Shown in pieces: positions 1 through 5,008 of a stretch of 7,230 bases of DNA (its first letter is position 1; every line of letters begins with the position of its first letter). Under the pieces are notes generated by a model. The model had not been told where the DNA came from, made no database searches, and saw nothing but the letters and a program-made list of their open reading frames with translations. Source of the DNA: Methanosarcinales archaeon (GTDB lineage Archaea; Halobacteriota; Methanosarcinia; Methanosarcinales; Methanogasteraceae); contig DTYY01000216.1 in assembly GCA_012961645.1 (NCBI GenBank), positions 1-7,230 of the forward strand. The letters are read 5' to 3'. Position numbers and translations under genes: made by a program.

Positions 1-13
1 CTTGCCAGAAGAT

Positions 14-55
14 AAATGTTGCATCATTCAACACAGCATCCAAACCACAACATTT
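14..55. repeat. 8-bp inverted repeat overlapping the putative TATA box
   Basis: AAATGTTG at 14-21 is the exact reverse complement of CAACATTT at 48-55, with 26 nt between. TGTTG at 17-21 is also mirrored by CAACA at 29-33. The same TGTTG/CAACA words recur in the hairpin at 81-100. This may be a regulator binding array or chance in a short AT-rich stretch. Confidence 0.35.
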
Positions 56-59
56 AAAA
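53..59 (+). promoter_or_regulatory. possible archaeal TATA box of the cytochrome b operon
   Basis: TTTAAAA lies about 60 nt before the first gene. A start site some 25 nt further on would fall at the base of the leader hairpin and leave a leader of about 30 nt. No clear BRE is visible, so this is a weak call based on position and composition only. It overlaps the right arm of an inverted repeat (14-21 with 48-55), which could let a regulator cover it. Confidence 0.25.
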
Positions 60-80
60 GTGATCAATCCGTATATCGCA

Positions 81-100
81 TGTTGCCGCGGAGGGCAACA
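81..100 (+). promoter_or_regulatory. leader hairpin directly before the ribosome binding site
   Basis: TGTTGCC (81-87) and GGCAACA (94-100) form a perfect 7-bp stem with a 6-nt loop (GCGGAG). The stem ends one nucleotide before the Shine-Dalgarno tract that begins at 102. It could be a 5' stabilising or processing hairpin, a translational control element, or a DNA operator. The pairing is seen directly; the role is inferred. Confidence 0.5.
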
Positions 101-103
101 GAA

Positions 104-108
104 GGAGG
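104..108 (+). promoter_or_regulatory. Shine-Dalgarno site of the cytochrome b gene
   Basis: GGAGG, within AAGGAGGC, lies 6 nt before the ATG at 115. This strong, well-spaced site fixes the start of the first gene. Confidence 0.8.
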
Positions 109-114
109 CATCAC

Positions 115-909
115 ATGTCAAATAGTACTGGTTTGATAACCGAACGATATGATCCGAAAGGCATGCGTGCGCATGCATTCCACTTATTTTCGTGTGTGAC
201 TCTTGTCATCACTGGCTGGTACATGGCAAAACAGTTCAACATGTGCACGGTGATGGAGGTATCAGCAAACGCATGGCAACTCATTCCGTATGAGACCGTG
301 CGCCTGTTCCACATGTTTGCCGCGCTCATATTCATCATGGCAGTCTGGATAATTATTCCATACAATCTGATCACAAGCGGTCATCTTCTCTCAGAGATAT
401 TCTTCATACCCGATGCGATCCAGCTGAAGGAACTGTTTCTCAGTCTCATTGGTAAAGCAGAGTATCCGAGATTCACCATCGTCGATGAGGAGACCGGACA
501 TTACAAGAATAAACTGCACCCTTTCGTCAAACTGATGGTGATTCCTGAGAACATTGCAATCGTACTGATCGTCCTGTCCGGTGTGATCATGTACAACCCT
601 GAATATGCAATCTGGCAGACCACTGTCCAGCCGGCGATTCTCGCTGTCGTTGGATATGTATCCCCATTGTTCAACATGTCCCCGATCGGATTTGTGCGTA
701 CGGTTCACCTGTGGGCGATGTACTGGTTCGTAGTCGAACTCGCAATGCACTTCGGATTCCTCGGAATGGATCCAAGAACCTGGAAGTATTTCAAGGCAAT
801 CTTCGTAAACGGCAAGGAGGATATGGATAGGTACACCGAGATCATCAGAGAGCCGCACGAAGAGAAGCCAGCCAAGAAAGGAAGACATCCACTGGTCGTT
901 CTGAAGTGA
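115..909 (+). CDS. di-haem cytochrome b membrane subunit (FdnI/VhtC-like fold)
   Basis: This 264-residue integral membrane protein probably passes electrons between a partner oxidoreductase and a membrane carrier (menaquinone or methanophenazine). Hydrophobic segments lie near residues 19-39, 62-84, 139-160, about 166-185, and 192-216. The candidate haem b ligands match the prokaryotic cytochrome b561/FdnI pattern: H20 (or H23) in segment 1, H66 in segment 2, and H198 plus H212 in the last segment. The H198-H212 spacing of 14 residues equals that of H155/H169 in E. coli FdnI, from memory. A charged loop (about 90-138) and a basic C-terminal tail (250-264) face the cytoplasm or the partner. 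The start is set by the GGAGG at 104-108. Its TGA overlaps the GTG of the next gene, so the two are co-translated. No catalytic or FeS partner is in the window, so hydrogenase, formate dehydrogenase and other partners remain open. Confidence 0.8.
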   Translation: MSNSTGLITERYDPKGMRAHAFHLFSCVTLVITGWYMAKQFNMCTVMEVSANAWQLIPYETVRLFHMFAALIFIMAVWIIIPYNLITSGHLLSEIFFIPDAIQLKELFLSLIGKAEYPRFTIVDEETGHYKNKLHPFVKLMVIPENIAIVLIVLSGVIMYNPEYAIWQTTVQPAILAVVGYVSPLFNMSPIGFVRTVHLWAMYWFVVELAMHFGFLGMDPRTWKYFKAIFVNGKEDMDRYTEIIREPHEEKPAKKGRHPLVVLK

Positions 910-2150
910 AGATAAAAGGAAAAGCGTGGATATTCGGAGACGACATCGATACCGATGCGATCATCCCTGGCAAATACCTGCGAACCACCGATCTGCAGGT
1001 ATTTGCCGATCATCTGCTCGAAGGTATCGATCCCGAATTTGCAGGAAAGGTTAGGAAAGGAGATATCATCGTTGCTGGCAGGAATTTCGGATGCGGGTCA
1101 TCAAGAGAGCAGGCGGTGCTTGCGATCAAGCATGCCGGCATCGGATGCGTCGTAGCAGCGACCTTCGCGCGTATTTTTTTCAGAAATGCTGTAAACATCG
1201 GTCTTCCGATTCTGGAAACCGGAACAACGATCTCCTGTGAGCAAGGGGAGACGATTGAGATTGATATCGAGAACGGTACCGTCAGGACAGATGACCGTGT
1301 GTATTCCGGGACAAAGATGCCTGACTTCCTGCGCGAGATTCTGATGGATGGGGGTCTTGTTGCCCACCGCAAAAAAGAGTCTGTGAAGGAGCGGTTTGGC
1401 ATGAGGTCAGCCGCGTATTCAACGAGCAGCATTTTGGCGAATAAGGATCACCTGAATCTGATCGTTGATCTGGCTGCACCGAAAAGATCCGATAAAGTGC
1501 TTGATATCGCAACAGGAAACGGGTTTCTGGCTTTTGAGTTCGCAGACCGGGTTTCTGAGGTCATTGGCTGTGACATAACCCGCGACATGATCGATATCGC
1601 AGAAACCATCCGTGGTGATATGAAACTTGCCAATGTCACCTTTGAAGAGATGGATGCCGAATCTCTCGGATTTGAGGACGGTTCGTTTGATACCGTATCC
1701 TGCAGATTCGCATTCCACCATTTTACGAACCCGGGAAAAGCGATATCAGAGATGGTTCGTGTCTGCAAGGGTGGCGGAACAATCGTACTCGTGGATGGGC
1801 TTTCGTCTGAGGATGCTGCAAAGAGCAGTTATCACAACAAAATCGAGCGGATCCGTGATCCGTCCCATGTCAGGCTGTATCCACAGTCAGAACTTGAAGG
1901 GATGTTTCGCGATGCCGGACTGGAGATCATTCACAGAAGAAACTGGGATGGCAACTTCTATTTCGATGAATGGATTGGCATCGCAGGTCCAGGAGACGAG
2001 ATTGTCGAGCAGGTGCGTCGTACGATGATCGATTCGATCGGAGACGATAAAACAGGTCTTAACGTCCGTTTTGACGATGATGGAAGATTGCTTTTTACTT
2101 ATGACACGATAATTCTGGTGGCTGAAAAGAGTGCGGGGTCAGGGTCGTGA
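906..2150 (+). CDS. hacB: homoaconitase/isopropylmalate dehydratase small subunit (HacB/LeuD) fused to a SAM methyltransferase
   Basis: This is a 414-residue, two-domain protein. Residues 1-159 are a complete aconitase-type swivel subunit. It has the [17 protein letters not shown] block (11-27), the GCGSSREQA loop (62-70) and the usual C-terminal [12 protein letters not shown] (141-152). Residues 24-27 read YLRT, with Arg26 at the position used by methanogen homoaconitase to bind the longer substrate. I therefore prefer HacB (2-oxosuberate branch of coenzyme B synthesis) over LeuD (leucine), although dual use is possible. It needs a large FeS subunit that is not in the window. Residues 160-414 are a class I SAM methyltransferase of the UbiE/Methyltransf_11 kind: VLDIATGNG (198-206), acidic D223, and [16 protein letters not shown] (249-264). 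Its substrate is unknown. The GTG start at 906 overlaps the preceding stop by 4 nt and no strong ribosome site is seen, which suggests translational coupling. The joint falls at an in-frame GTG (codon 160, 1383-1385). Each domain is of normal length, so this looks like two genes joined by loss of a stop, or else a sequencing error. Confidence 0.85.
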   Translation: MKIKGKAWIFGDDIDTDAIIPGKYLRTTDLQVFADHLLEGIDPEFAGKVRKGDIIVAGRNFGCGSSREQAVLAIKHAGIGCVVAATFARIFFRNAVNIGLPILETGTTISCEQGETIEIDIENGTVRTDDRVYSGTKMPDFLREILMDGGLVAHRKKESVKERFGMRSAAYSTSSILANKDHLNLIVDLAAPKRSDKVLDIATGNGFLAFEFADRVSEVIGCDITRDMIDIAETIRGDMKLANVTFEEMDAESLGFEDGSFDTVSCRFAFHHFTNPGKAISEMVRVCKGGGTIVLVDGLSSEDAAKSSYHNKIERIRDPSHVRLYPQSELEGMFRDAGLEIIHRRNWDGNFYFDEWIGIAGPGDEIVEQVRRTMIDSIGDDKTGLNVRFDDDGRLLFTYDTIILVAEKSAGSGS

Positions 2151-2156
2151 ATCTCT

Positions 2157-2600
2157 TTACGTATCAACGACCACCTGCACCGTGTACCCGACATCGGTTT
2201 GCTCGATCATCATATCGTGGAAGGTGACCGCCTTTACACCGACATCAAATCTGTGCCTCTCAAGATTGATCTTTTCGCCAGTTGCATGCGCTCTGAGATG
2301 ATATGAATCATCATATCGCCCGATTCTCTCCACATCAAATCTGCCGAACACGATCTCCTCAACCTCGAATAAATATAATAATTCTGATAGAAAATTGTAC
2401 AACAGCTCCTCGCAGTCATCAGCATCGAGATCGATGTCAAGCGTTGTTGCCGGCTGTACGGTGTCAGTATCGATCATCGCGCCAAACATGGCAAGCGCGG
2501 CATATTCAAACGCCTCCTCGATCGTTTTTCCAGAGGCACGGAACTTAACGTCTGCGGGATGATCGAGATACTCGATATGGGAGTGTTTTTGTGGTTGCAT
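2157..2600 (-). CDS. archease (RtcB RNA ligase activator)
   Basis: This 147-residue protein covers the full archease family length (PF01951). Archease speeds guanylylation and turnover of the RtcB tRNA-splicing/RNA-repair ligase. The family signatures are clear: EYLDHPADVKFRASGKTIEEAF near the N terminus (10-31, with D13 and D17 as likely metal ligands), VGVKAVTFHDMMI in the C-terminal third, and the terminal acidic residue D146 in VVVDT. GGAGA at 2609-2613 gives a ribosome site 8 nt before the ATG and overlaps the stop of ruvA, so the gene is translated just after ruvA. Its stop is only 6 nt from that of the convergent hacB fusion. RtcB is not in this window. Confidence 0.92.
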   Translation of the reverse strand: MQPQKHSHIEYLDHPADVKFRASGKTIEEAFEYAALAMFGAMIDTDTVQPATTLDIDLDADDCEELLYNFLSELLYLFEVEEIVFGRFDVERIGRYDDSYHLRAHATGEKINLERHRFDVGVKAVTFHDMMIEQTDVGYTVQVVVDT

Positions 2601-2608
2601 CTTGTCTG

Positions 2609-2613
2609 TCTCC
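2609..2613 (-). promoter_or_regulatory. Shine-Dalgarno site of archease, overlapping the ruvA stop
   Basis: On the minus strand the tract reads TAGGAGACAGACAAG directly before the ATG. The ruvA stop TAG shares bases with GGAGA, and the spacing to the ATG is 8 nt. This supports co-transcription of ruvA and archease. Confidence 0.65.
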
Positions 2614-3185
2614 TACACATTCTTGAGCGCTGCTTTGATCAGTTCTCCGACATCATATACCTGTTCTGATTGGAGTGCTCTGTGTACCGCCGCCTCTGCA
2701 GCGGTTCTTGTGTATCCAAGCGAGATCATGCCGGCTACGGCAGAGCTTGCAATATCTGGTGGCTGCCCCGCTTCTGCTGGTATTTCTGTTATTTTGTCTT
2801 TTAATTCGAGTACGAGCCGTTTTGCGGTCTTTGTTCCGATGCCTGAGATGCCGTTCATCCGGCTGATGTCTTCGCTGTACACGGCAGATTTGAATTCAGC
2901 AAAGGATATGCCGGATAATATATTCAGAGCAACGCCCGGTCCGATCCTTGATACGCTGAGCAGCAACCTGAAAAACTCGAGTTCTTCAATCTTCGAGAAC
3001 CCGTACAGCAGAAGCGCGTCCTCTCGCACGTGAAGGTGGGTATACAGCCGCACCCGGTCTCCGGTCTCGGGCAACGCGCTATAGGTGGACGCCGGGATCT
3101 GTAACTCATACCCGATACCTCCCACATCAATTATTGCGCGGGCAGGGGATTTTGTTTCAAGGATTCCGTTGATGTGTGCGATCAT
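2613..3185 (-). CDS. ruvA: Holliday junction branch-migration protein RuvA
   Basis: This 190-residue protein is close to bacterial RuvA in length. RuvA binds four-way junctions as a tetramer and loads the RuvB motor. Domain I (about 1-62) is the OB fold, with the acidic pin residues E55 and D56 in VREDALLLYGF at the same numbers as in E. coli RuvA. Domain II carries two helix-hairpin-helix motifs, SRIGPGVALNIL (79-90) and SGIGTKTAKRLVLELKD (114-130). Domain III (about 146-190, AVAGMISLGYTRTAAEA...) is the RuvB-contacting helical bundle, here intact. The ATG at 3185 has no strong Shine-Dalgarno; the fit to the conserved N terminus (MIAHINGILE) decides the start. Most archaea lack RuvA, but some Methanomicrobia carry bacterial-type Ruv proteins, so this is probably an old transfer. 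ruvB and ruvC are not in the window. Confidence 0.93.
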   Translation of the reverse strand: MIAHINGILETKSPARAIIDVGGIGYELQIPASTYSALPETGDRVRLYTHLHVREDALLLYGFSKIEELEFFRLLLSVSRIGPGVALNILSGISFAEFKSAVYSEDISRMNGISGIGTKTAKRLVLELKDKITEIPAEAGQPPDIASSAVAGMISLGYTRTAAEAAVHRALQSEQVYDVGELIKAALKNV

Positions 3186-3478
3186 ATAAATTCATCATCT
3201 TTCGCAACTCACGTGCTAATTACCCTTTCTTCCGGGTTTTGAATAAAAACTAGTACAATGTAATATGATATTATTCATCTAATTTTTTTAAGTCGCCGTC
3301 TGTTCCATATTATGCAGTTCATCGGTATATCGCGTGGTGTGAGATTTGGTTTGAATCCACTGATAGTATAATCAGCAGTTGTAATGTTCTTAACCTTTTC
3401 ATTGCGTGACTAAAATTCACTTCCAACTATCGATATCGATCATGGTGTTGTGTAAGAATTAAACAACAAGACCTACTT
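3186..3478. other. AT-rich gene-free region upstream of ruvA
   Basis: I see no gene here. It must hold the ruvA promoter (minus strand). TTTTTATTC around 3240-3248 and the A/T-rich run 3241-3292 are candidates, but no single TATA box is convincing. Small symmetric elements are a 5-bp stem with 6-nt loop (CTGAT 3360-3364, ATCAG 3371-3375) and a perfect 12-bp palindrome at 3429-3440. Confidence 0.5.
3429..3440. repeat. perfect 12-bp palindrome ATCGATATCGAT
   Basis: The sequence equals its own reverse complement over 12 bases and lies in non-coding DNA between ruvA and a doubtful ORF. It could be a dimeric regulator site or chance, because ATCGAT-type words are also common in the neighbouring genes. 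Confidence 0.35.
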
Positions 3479-3733
3479 TCAGGACCGCGTGAACTCTTCG
3501 GGCGTGCTCTGCTCATCATCCACCTGCTCAGACATGTATTTGAACTGTCGCCACTCAACCCCGTTCTCGGTGAGGAGTGTTCTTATCATAGCTGGTATAG
3601 TTTGTGCGCACAGTATCCTGCAAACCCTCAAAGGATCTGTGTGCATGTGCTGGTGGTCGAGGACATATGCCTTTCGAGTTGTAGCACTGTGGAATGGCGT
3701 GGGCTGTGTAGGGATCGAACTGCGTGTCCACAC
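3479..3733 (-). CDS. doubtful small ORF, possibly a gene remnant
   Basis: The ORF is 84 residues and I do not recognise it. The last 40 or so residues look protein-like (IPAMIRTLLTENG, then an acidic DDEQSTPEEF tail) and use G/C-ending codons as the real genes here do. The N-terminal third is Ser/Thr/Pro/His-rich and does not look like coding sequence. No convincing ribosome site precedes any of its ATGs (residues 1, 30 and 49). It may be the 3' end of a decayed gene, which would fit the decay seen further right, or it may be spurious. A shorter real gene from the ATG at residue 30 is possible. Confidence 0.25.
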   Translation of the reverse strand: MWTRSSIPTQPTPFHSATTRKAYVLDHQHMHTDPLRVCRILCAQTIPAMIRTLLTENGVEWRQFKYMSEQVDDEQSTPEEFTRS

Positions 3734-3743
3734 ACTGTCAGCA

Positions 3744-4100
3744 CTAAAGATTTGCCGATGAACGTTTACCTACAGCTATCTGGTATGCATCTCTAAGAAC
3801 TTTGACAAGATCATCAGCGTCGAATTCATCAATTCGAGTTGTGGTAAATCCATCATTTATTCGTCTTTGTTTTTCATCGCCTATTACACCAGATTTACCA
3901 TCCTTTCCATAGAGAGCTTCACGGAGTTCTTCACCAAGCTCTCCTAAAGGTTTAGATGATTGCATCTTTCGACCGCTCGATGCTATTATCATTTGGCAAT
4001 ATTTAGTGTCGATCTCAACTACATTCCACCCGGCTCCTCTTAAATCGTTTGGGATCGGTGGTTTCCCGATCTCTCCTTGCCTCTTTAGTATACTTATCAT
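3744..4100 (-). CDS. hypothetical protein, AT-rich gene
   Basis: This is a 118-residue soluble protein I cannot assign. It is rich in charged residues, has no membrane segment or signal peptide, and has one cysteine. The middle is Gly/Glu-rich (GELGEELREALYGKDGK) and the C terminus is probably helical (DADDLVKVLRDAYQIAV). I place the start at the ATG at 4100, because GGAGG (4109-4113) lies 8 nt before it. An upstream in-frame ATG at 4115 would add five residues (MEEEY) and put that ribosome site inside the gene, so it is right only if the mRNA is leaderless. The gene is clearly more AT-rich than its neighbours, which hints at separate ancestry. It sits between a doubtful ORF and a dockerin pseudogene. 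It could be a small accessory protein; no function is claimed. Confidence 0.6.
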   Translation of the reverse strand: MISILKRQGEIGKPPIPNDLRGAGWNVVEIDTKYCQMIIASSGRKMQSSKPLGELGEELREALYGKDGKSGVIGDEKQRRINDGFTTTRIDEFDADDLVKVLRDAYQIAVGKRSSANL

Positions 4101-4108
4101 ATATTCTT

Positions 4109-4113
4109 CCTCC
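4109..4113 (-). promoter_or_regulatory. Shine-Dalgarno site that decides the hypothetical gene's start
   Basis: On the minus strand GGAGG is followed by AAGAATAT and then ATG at 4100. The spacing of 8 nt favours this ATG over the one at 4115, whose own first codons contain the site. A TATAATAC word at 4134-4141 (minus strand) could serve as its promoter. Confidence 0.55.
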
Positions 4114-4129
4114 ATTTATCCACACCCTC

Positions 4130-4521
4130 TCATGTATTATACTTCTGCAGGGCATAATTCTTTAGCCTATCGACTCTATGCCCCCCACCCGCCTGCGTGA
4201 TCGTGAGTGCCTCAAGTGACGCGACTCTACCATCTCTGTTCACGTCTGTGGCATCACCATACGCCCCACACACAAGTCACCTGTAGTGTGATGATCGCAT
4301 CCACCACTGCGATCTGGCCATCGGCTATCGAGGACGTCGAGAGCTGTGACATGTCTGTTGCCACTGACGTCGGCTGCTTGGGTCATGTGCGCCGCCGGCT
4401 TGCGAGTGCAAGCGCTATCGCGGCGTCTGCGGGGGGATCTGGTCGCCGCGGCCCGAGGTCGCATTTTTGTGGCGTTTTTCTCCACATTCCATAGCCCACG
4501 TCTCTTCAACACGTTTCTCAC
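4130..4521 (-). pseudogene. decayed dockerin-domain gene remnant (multiple frameshifts)
   Basis: No single frame is a gene, but switching minus-strand frames gives four pieces of archaeal dockerin F-hand repeats in order. Piece A: GDQIPP, then ADAAIALALA (about 4401-4447), broken at a run of six C. It is followed by GGAHDP (about 4379-4396). Piece B: AADVSGNRHVTALDVL (4330-4377). Piece C: ADGQIAVVDAIITLQ (about 4281-4325). Piece D: DVNRDGRVASLEALTITQ (about 4193-4246), whose frame continues to a TGA at 4130. The dockerin consensus (D-x-N-x-D-G-x-V-x-x-x-D-A-L-x-x-L-Q) is plain in B and D. Dockerins anchor secreted or S-layer proteins to cohesins. The pieces suggest two tandem dockerin modules at the C terminus of a lost exported protein. 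At least four frame changes in about 270 nt indicate decay rather than one sequencing slip. The stretch is G+C-rich compared with the AT-rich gene beside it. The boundary on the 4521 side is uncertain. Confidence 0.6.
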
Positions 4522-4678
4522 AGGTGTAATTGCGACTACGTGCTCCTTTTCGTATCTGCTCAGTTGGCTGATTTTTATTAAATTATCTAAAGTAAAAAGA
4601 TTAATGCGATCGGAAGAAAAGCAGTGGCTCCCGGGGTTTTTCGTGCGATCCTACCGGATGGCGGTTTTGCATGCATTC
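4522..4678. other. short gene-free region after the endonuclease V-like gene
   Basis: I see no supported gene. An open minus frame (about 4522-4610) runs into the dockerin remnant and might be part of the lost gene, but it has no recognisable motif. The AT-rich part around 4570-4605 is the likely end of the leftward operon. The plus-strand ORF that crosses here is the complement of the glycosylase gene and is not supported. Confidence 0.4.
4591..4602 (-). terminator. possible T-rich terminator of the leftward operon
   Basis: On the minus strand, about 77 nt past the endonuclease V-like stop, the sequence reads ATCTTTTTACTTT. This is the kind of U-rich tract at which archaeal RNA polymerase stops. 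No strong hairpin precedes it. The call rests on composition and position. Confidence 0.3.
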
Positions 4679-5008
4679 TCAGACCTCGCATTCGCATCCC
4701 CGCTCCCTGAGGATCCGGACCTGTTCCTCGTACGAAGTAACGAACTCGGTCTGTTCCACCTCTCCTGTCGCAAGCTTTGCATCAAGGGGCGTGTGATGCT
4801 TGTAGCCTCTATTCGTCATCTCCTCGACCAGTTTCTCGTGCCTCAGATAAAGGGCACCAAGTCGCCTCTTCCACCGCAGGGTCTCAGGATGGTTCGAGTA
4901 CGCTTTCTTGTTGCCCGTTATTATCGACCACATAGCATGAAGTTCTCTGTGCTCACCAAGCAGATGATTGCGGCATAATTTTTCGGGAGGTATGTCCCAG
5001 ATCCTCAT
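4679..5008 (-). CDS. pyrimidine dimer DNA glycosylase/endonuclease V-like protein
   Basis: This 109-residue protein resembles the Pyr_excise family (PF03013) of T4 endonuclease V. These enzymes excise cyclobutane pyrimidine dimers and nick the DNA through a Schiff base on the N-terminal amine. Residues 15-23 (HLLGEHREL) match the T4 block HLMAEYREL, keeping the His, both Glu and Arg; E22 corresponds to catalytic Glu23. A further family-like core is HPETLRWKRRLGALYLRHEKLVEEM (40-64), then RGYKHHTPLD. The protein is shorter than the T4 enzyme (about 138 residues) and lacks its C-terminal aromatic part. The catalytic Thr2 is absent: the protein starts Met-Arg-Ile. Its ATG overlaps the stop of the upstream amidohydrolase fusion by 4 nt (ATGA), so the two are translationally coupled. 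A GAGGGCAAGG tract just upstream may serve as ribosome site. Function as a repair glycosylase is inferred from the family; archaeal members may have other substrates. Confidence 0.75.
   Translation of the reverse strand: MRIWDIPPEKLCRNHLLGEHRELHAMWSIITGNKKAYSNHPETLRWKRRLGALYLRHEKLVEEMTNRGYKHHTPLDAKLATGEVEQTEFVTSYEEQVRILRERGCECEV

Noticed and set aside
391..888. 165-residue minus-strand ORF opposite cytochrome b
   Set aside because: It is antisense to a gene with clear haem-ligand and membrane pattern, and its own product has no recognisable features.
3222..3237. ACCC...GGGT inverted repeat upstream of ruvA as a terminator or operator
   Set aside because: The stem is only 4 bp with an 8-nt loop, which is expected by chance.
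3330..3362. T-arm-like GGTTTGAATCC on the plus strand
   Set aside because: Only 3 bp of stem form around the loop and no acceptor or anticodon stem fits.
3700..3735. tRNA-like 3' end on the minus strand (TTCGATC loop, then a CCA further on)
   Set aside because: The stem flanking the loop does not pair (CGCAG with CCTAC), the distance to CCA is wrong, and no D or anticodon arm is found upstream.
4240..4521. 93-residue minus-strand ORF as an intact Arg-rich protein
   Set aside because: It contains dockerin sequence only for about 16 codons, and the rest of the dockerin signal lies in other frames, so it is part of a pseudogene and not a gene of its own.
4346..4978. 210-residue plus-strand ORF
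   Set aside because: It lies opposite the endonuclease V-like gene and the dockerin remnant, has no ribosome site and shows no family resemblance, so it is a shadow frame.
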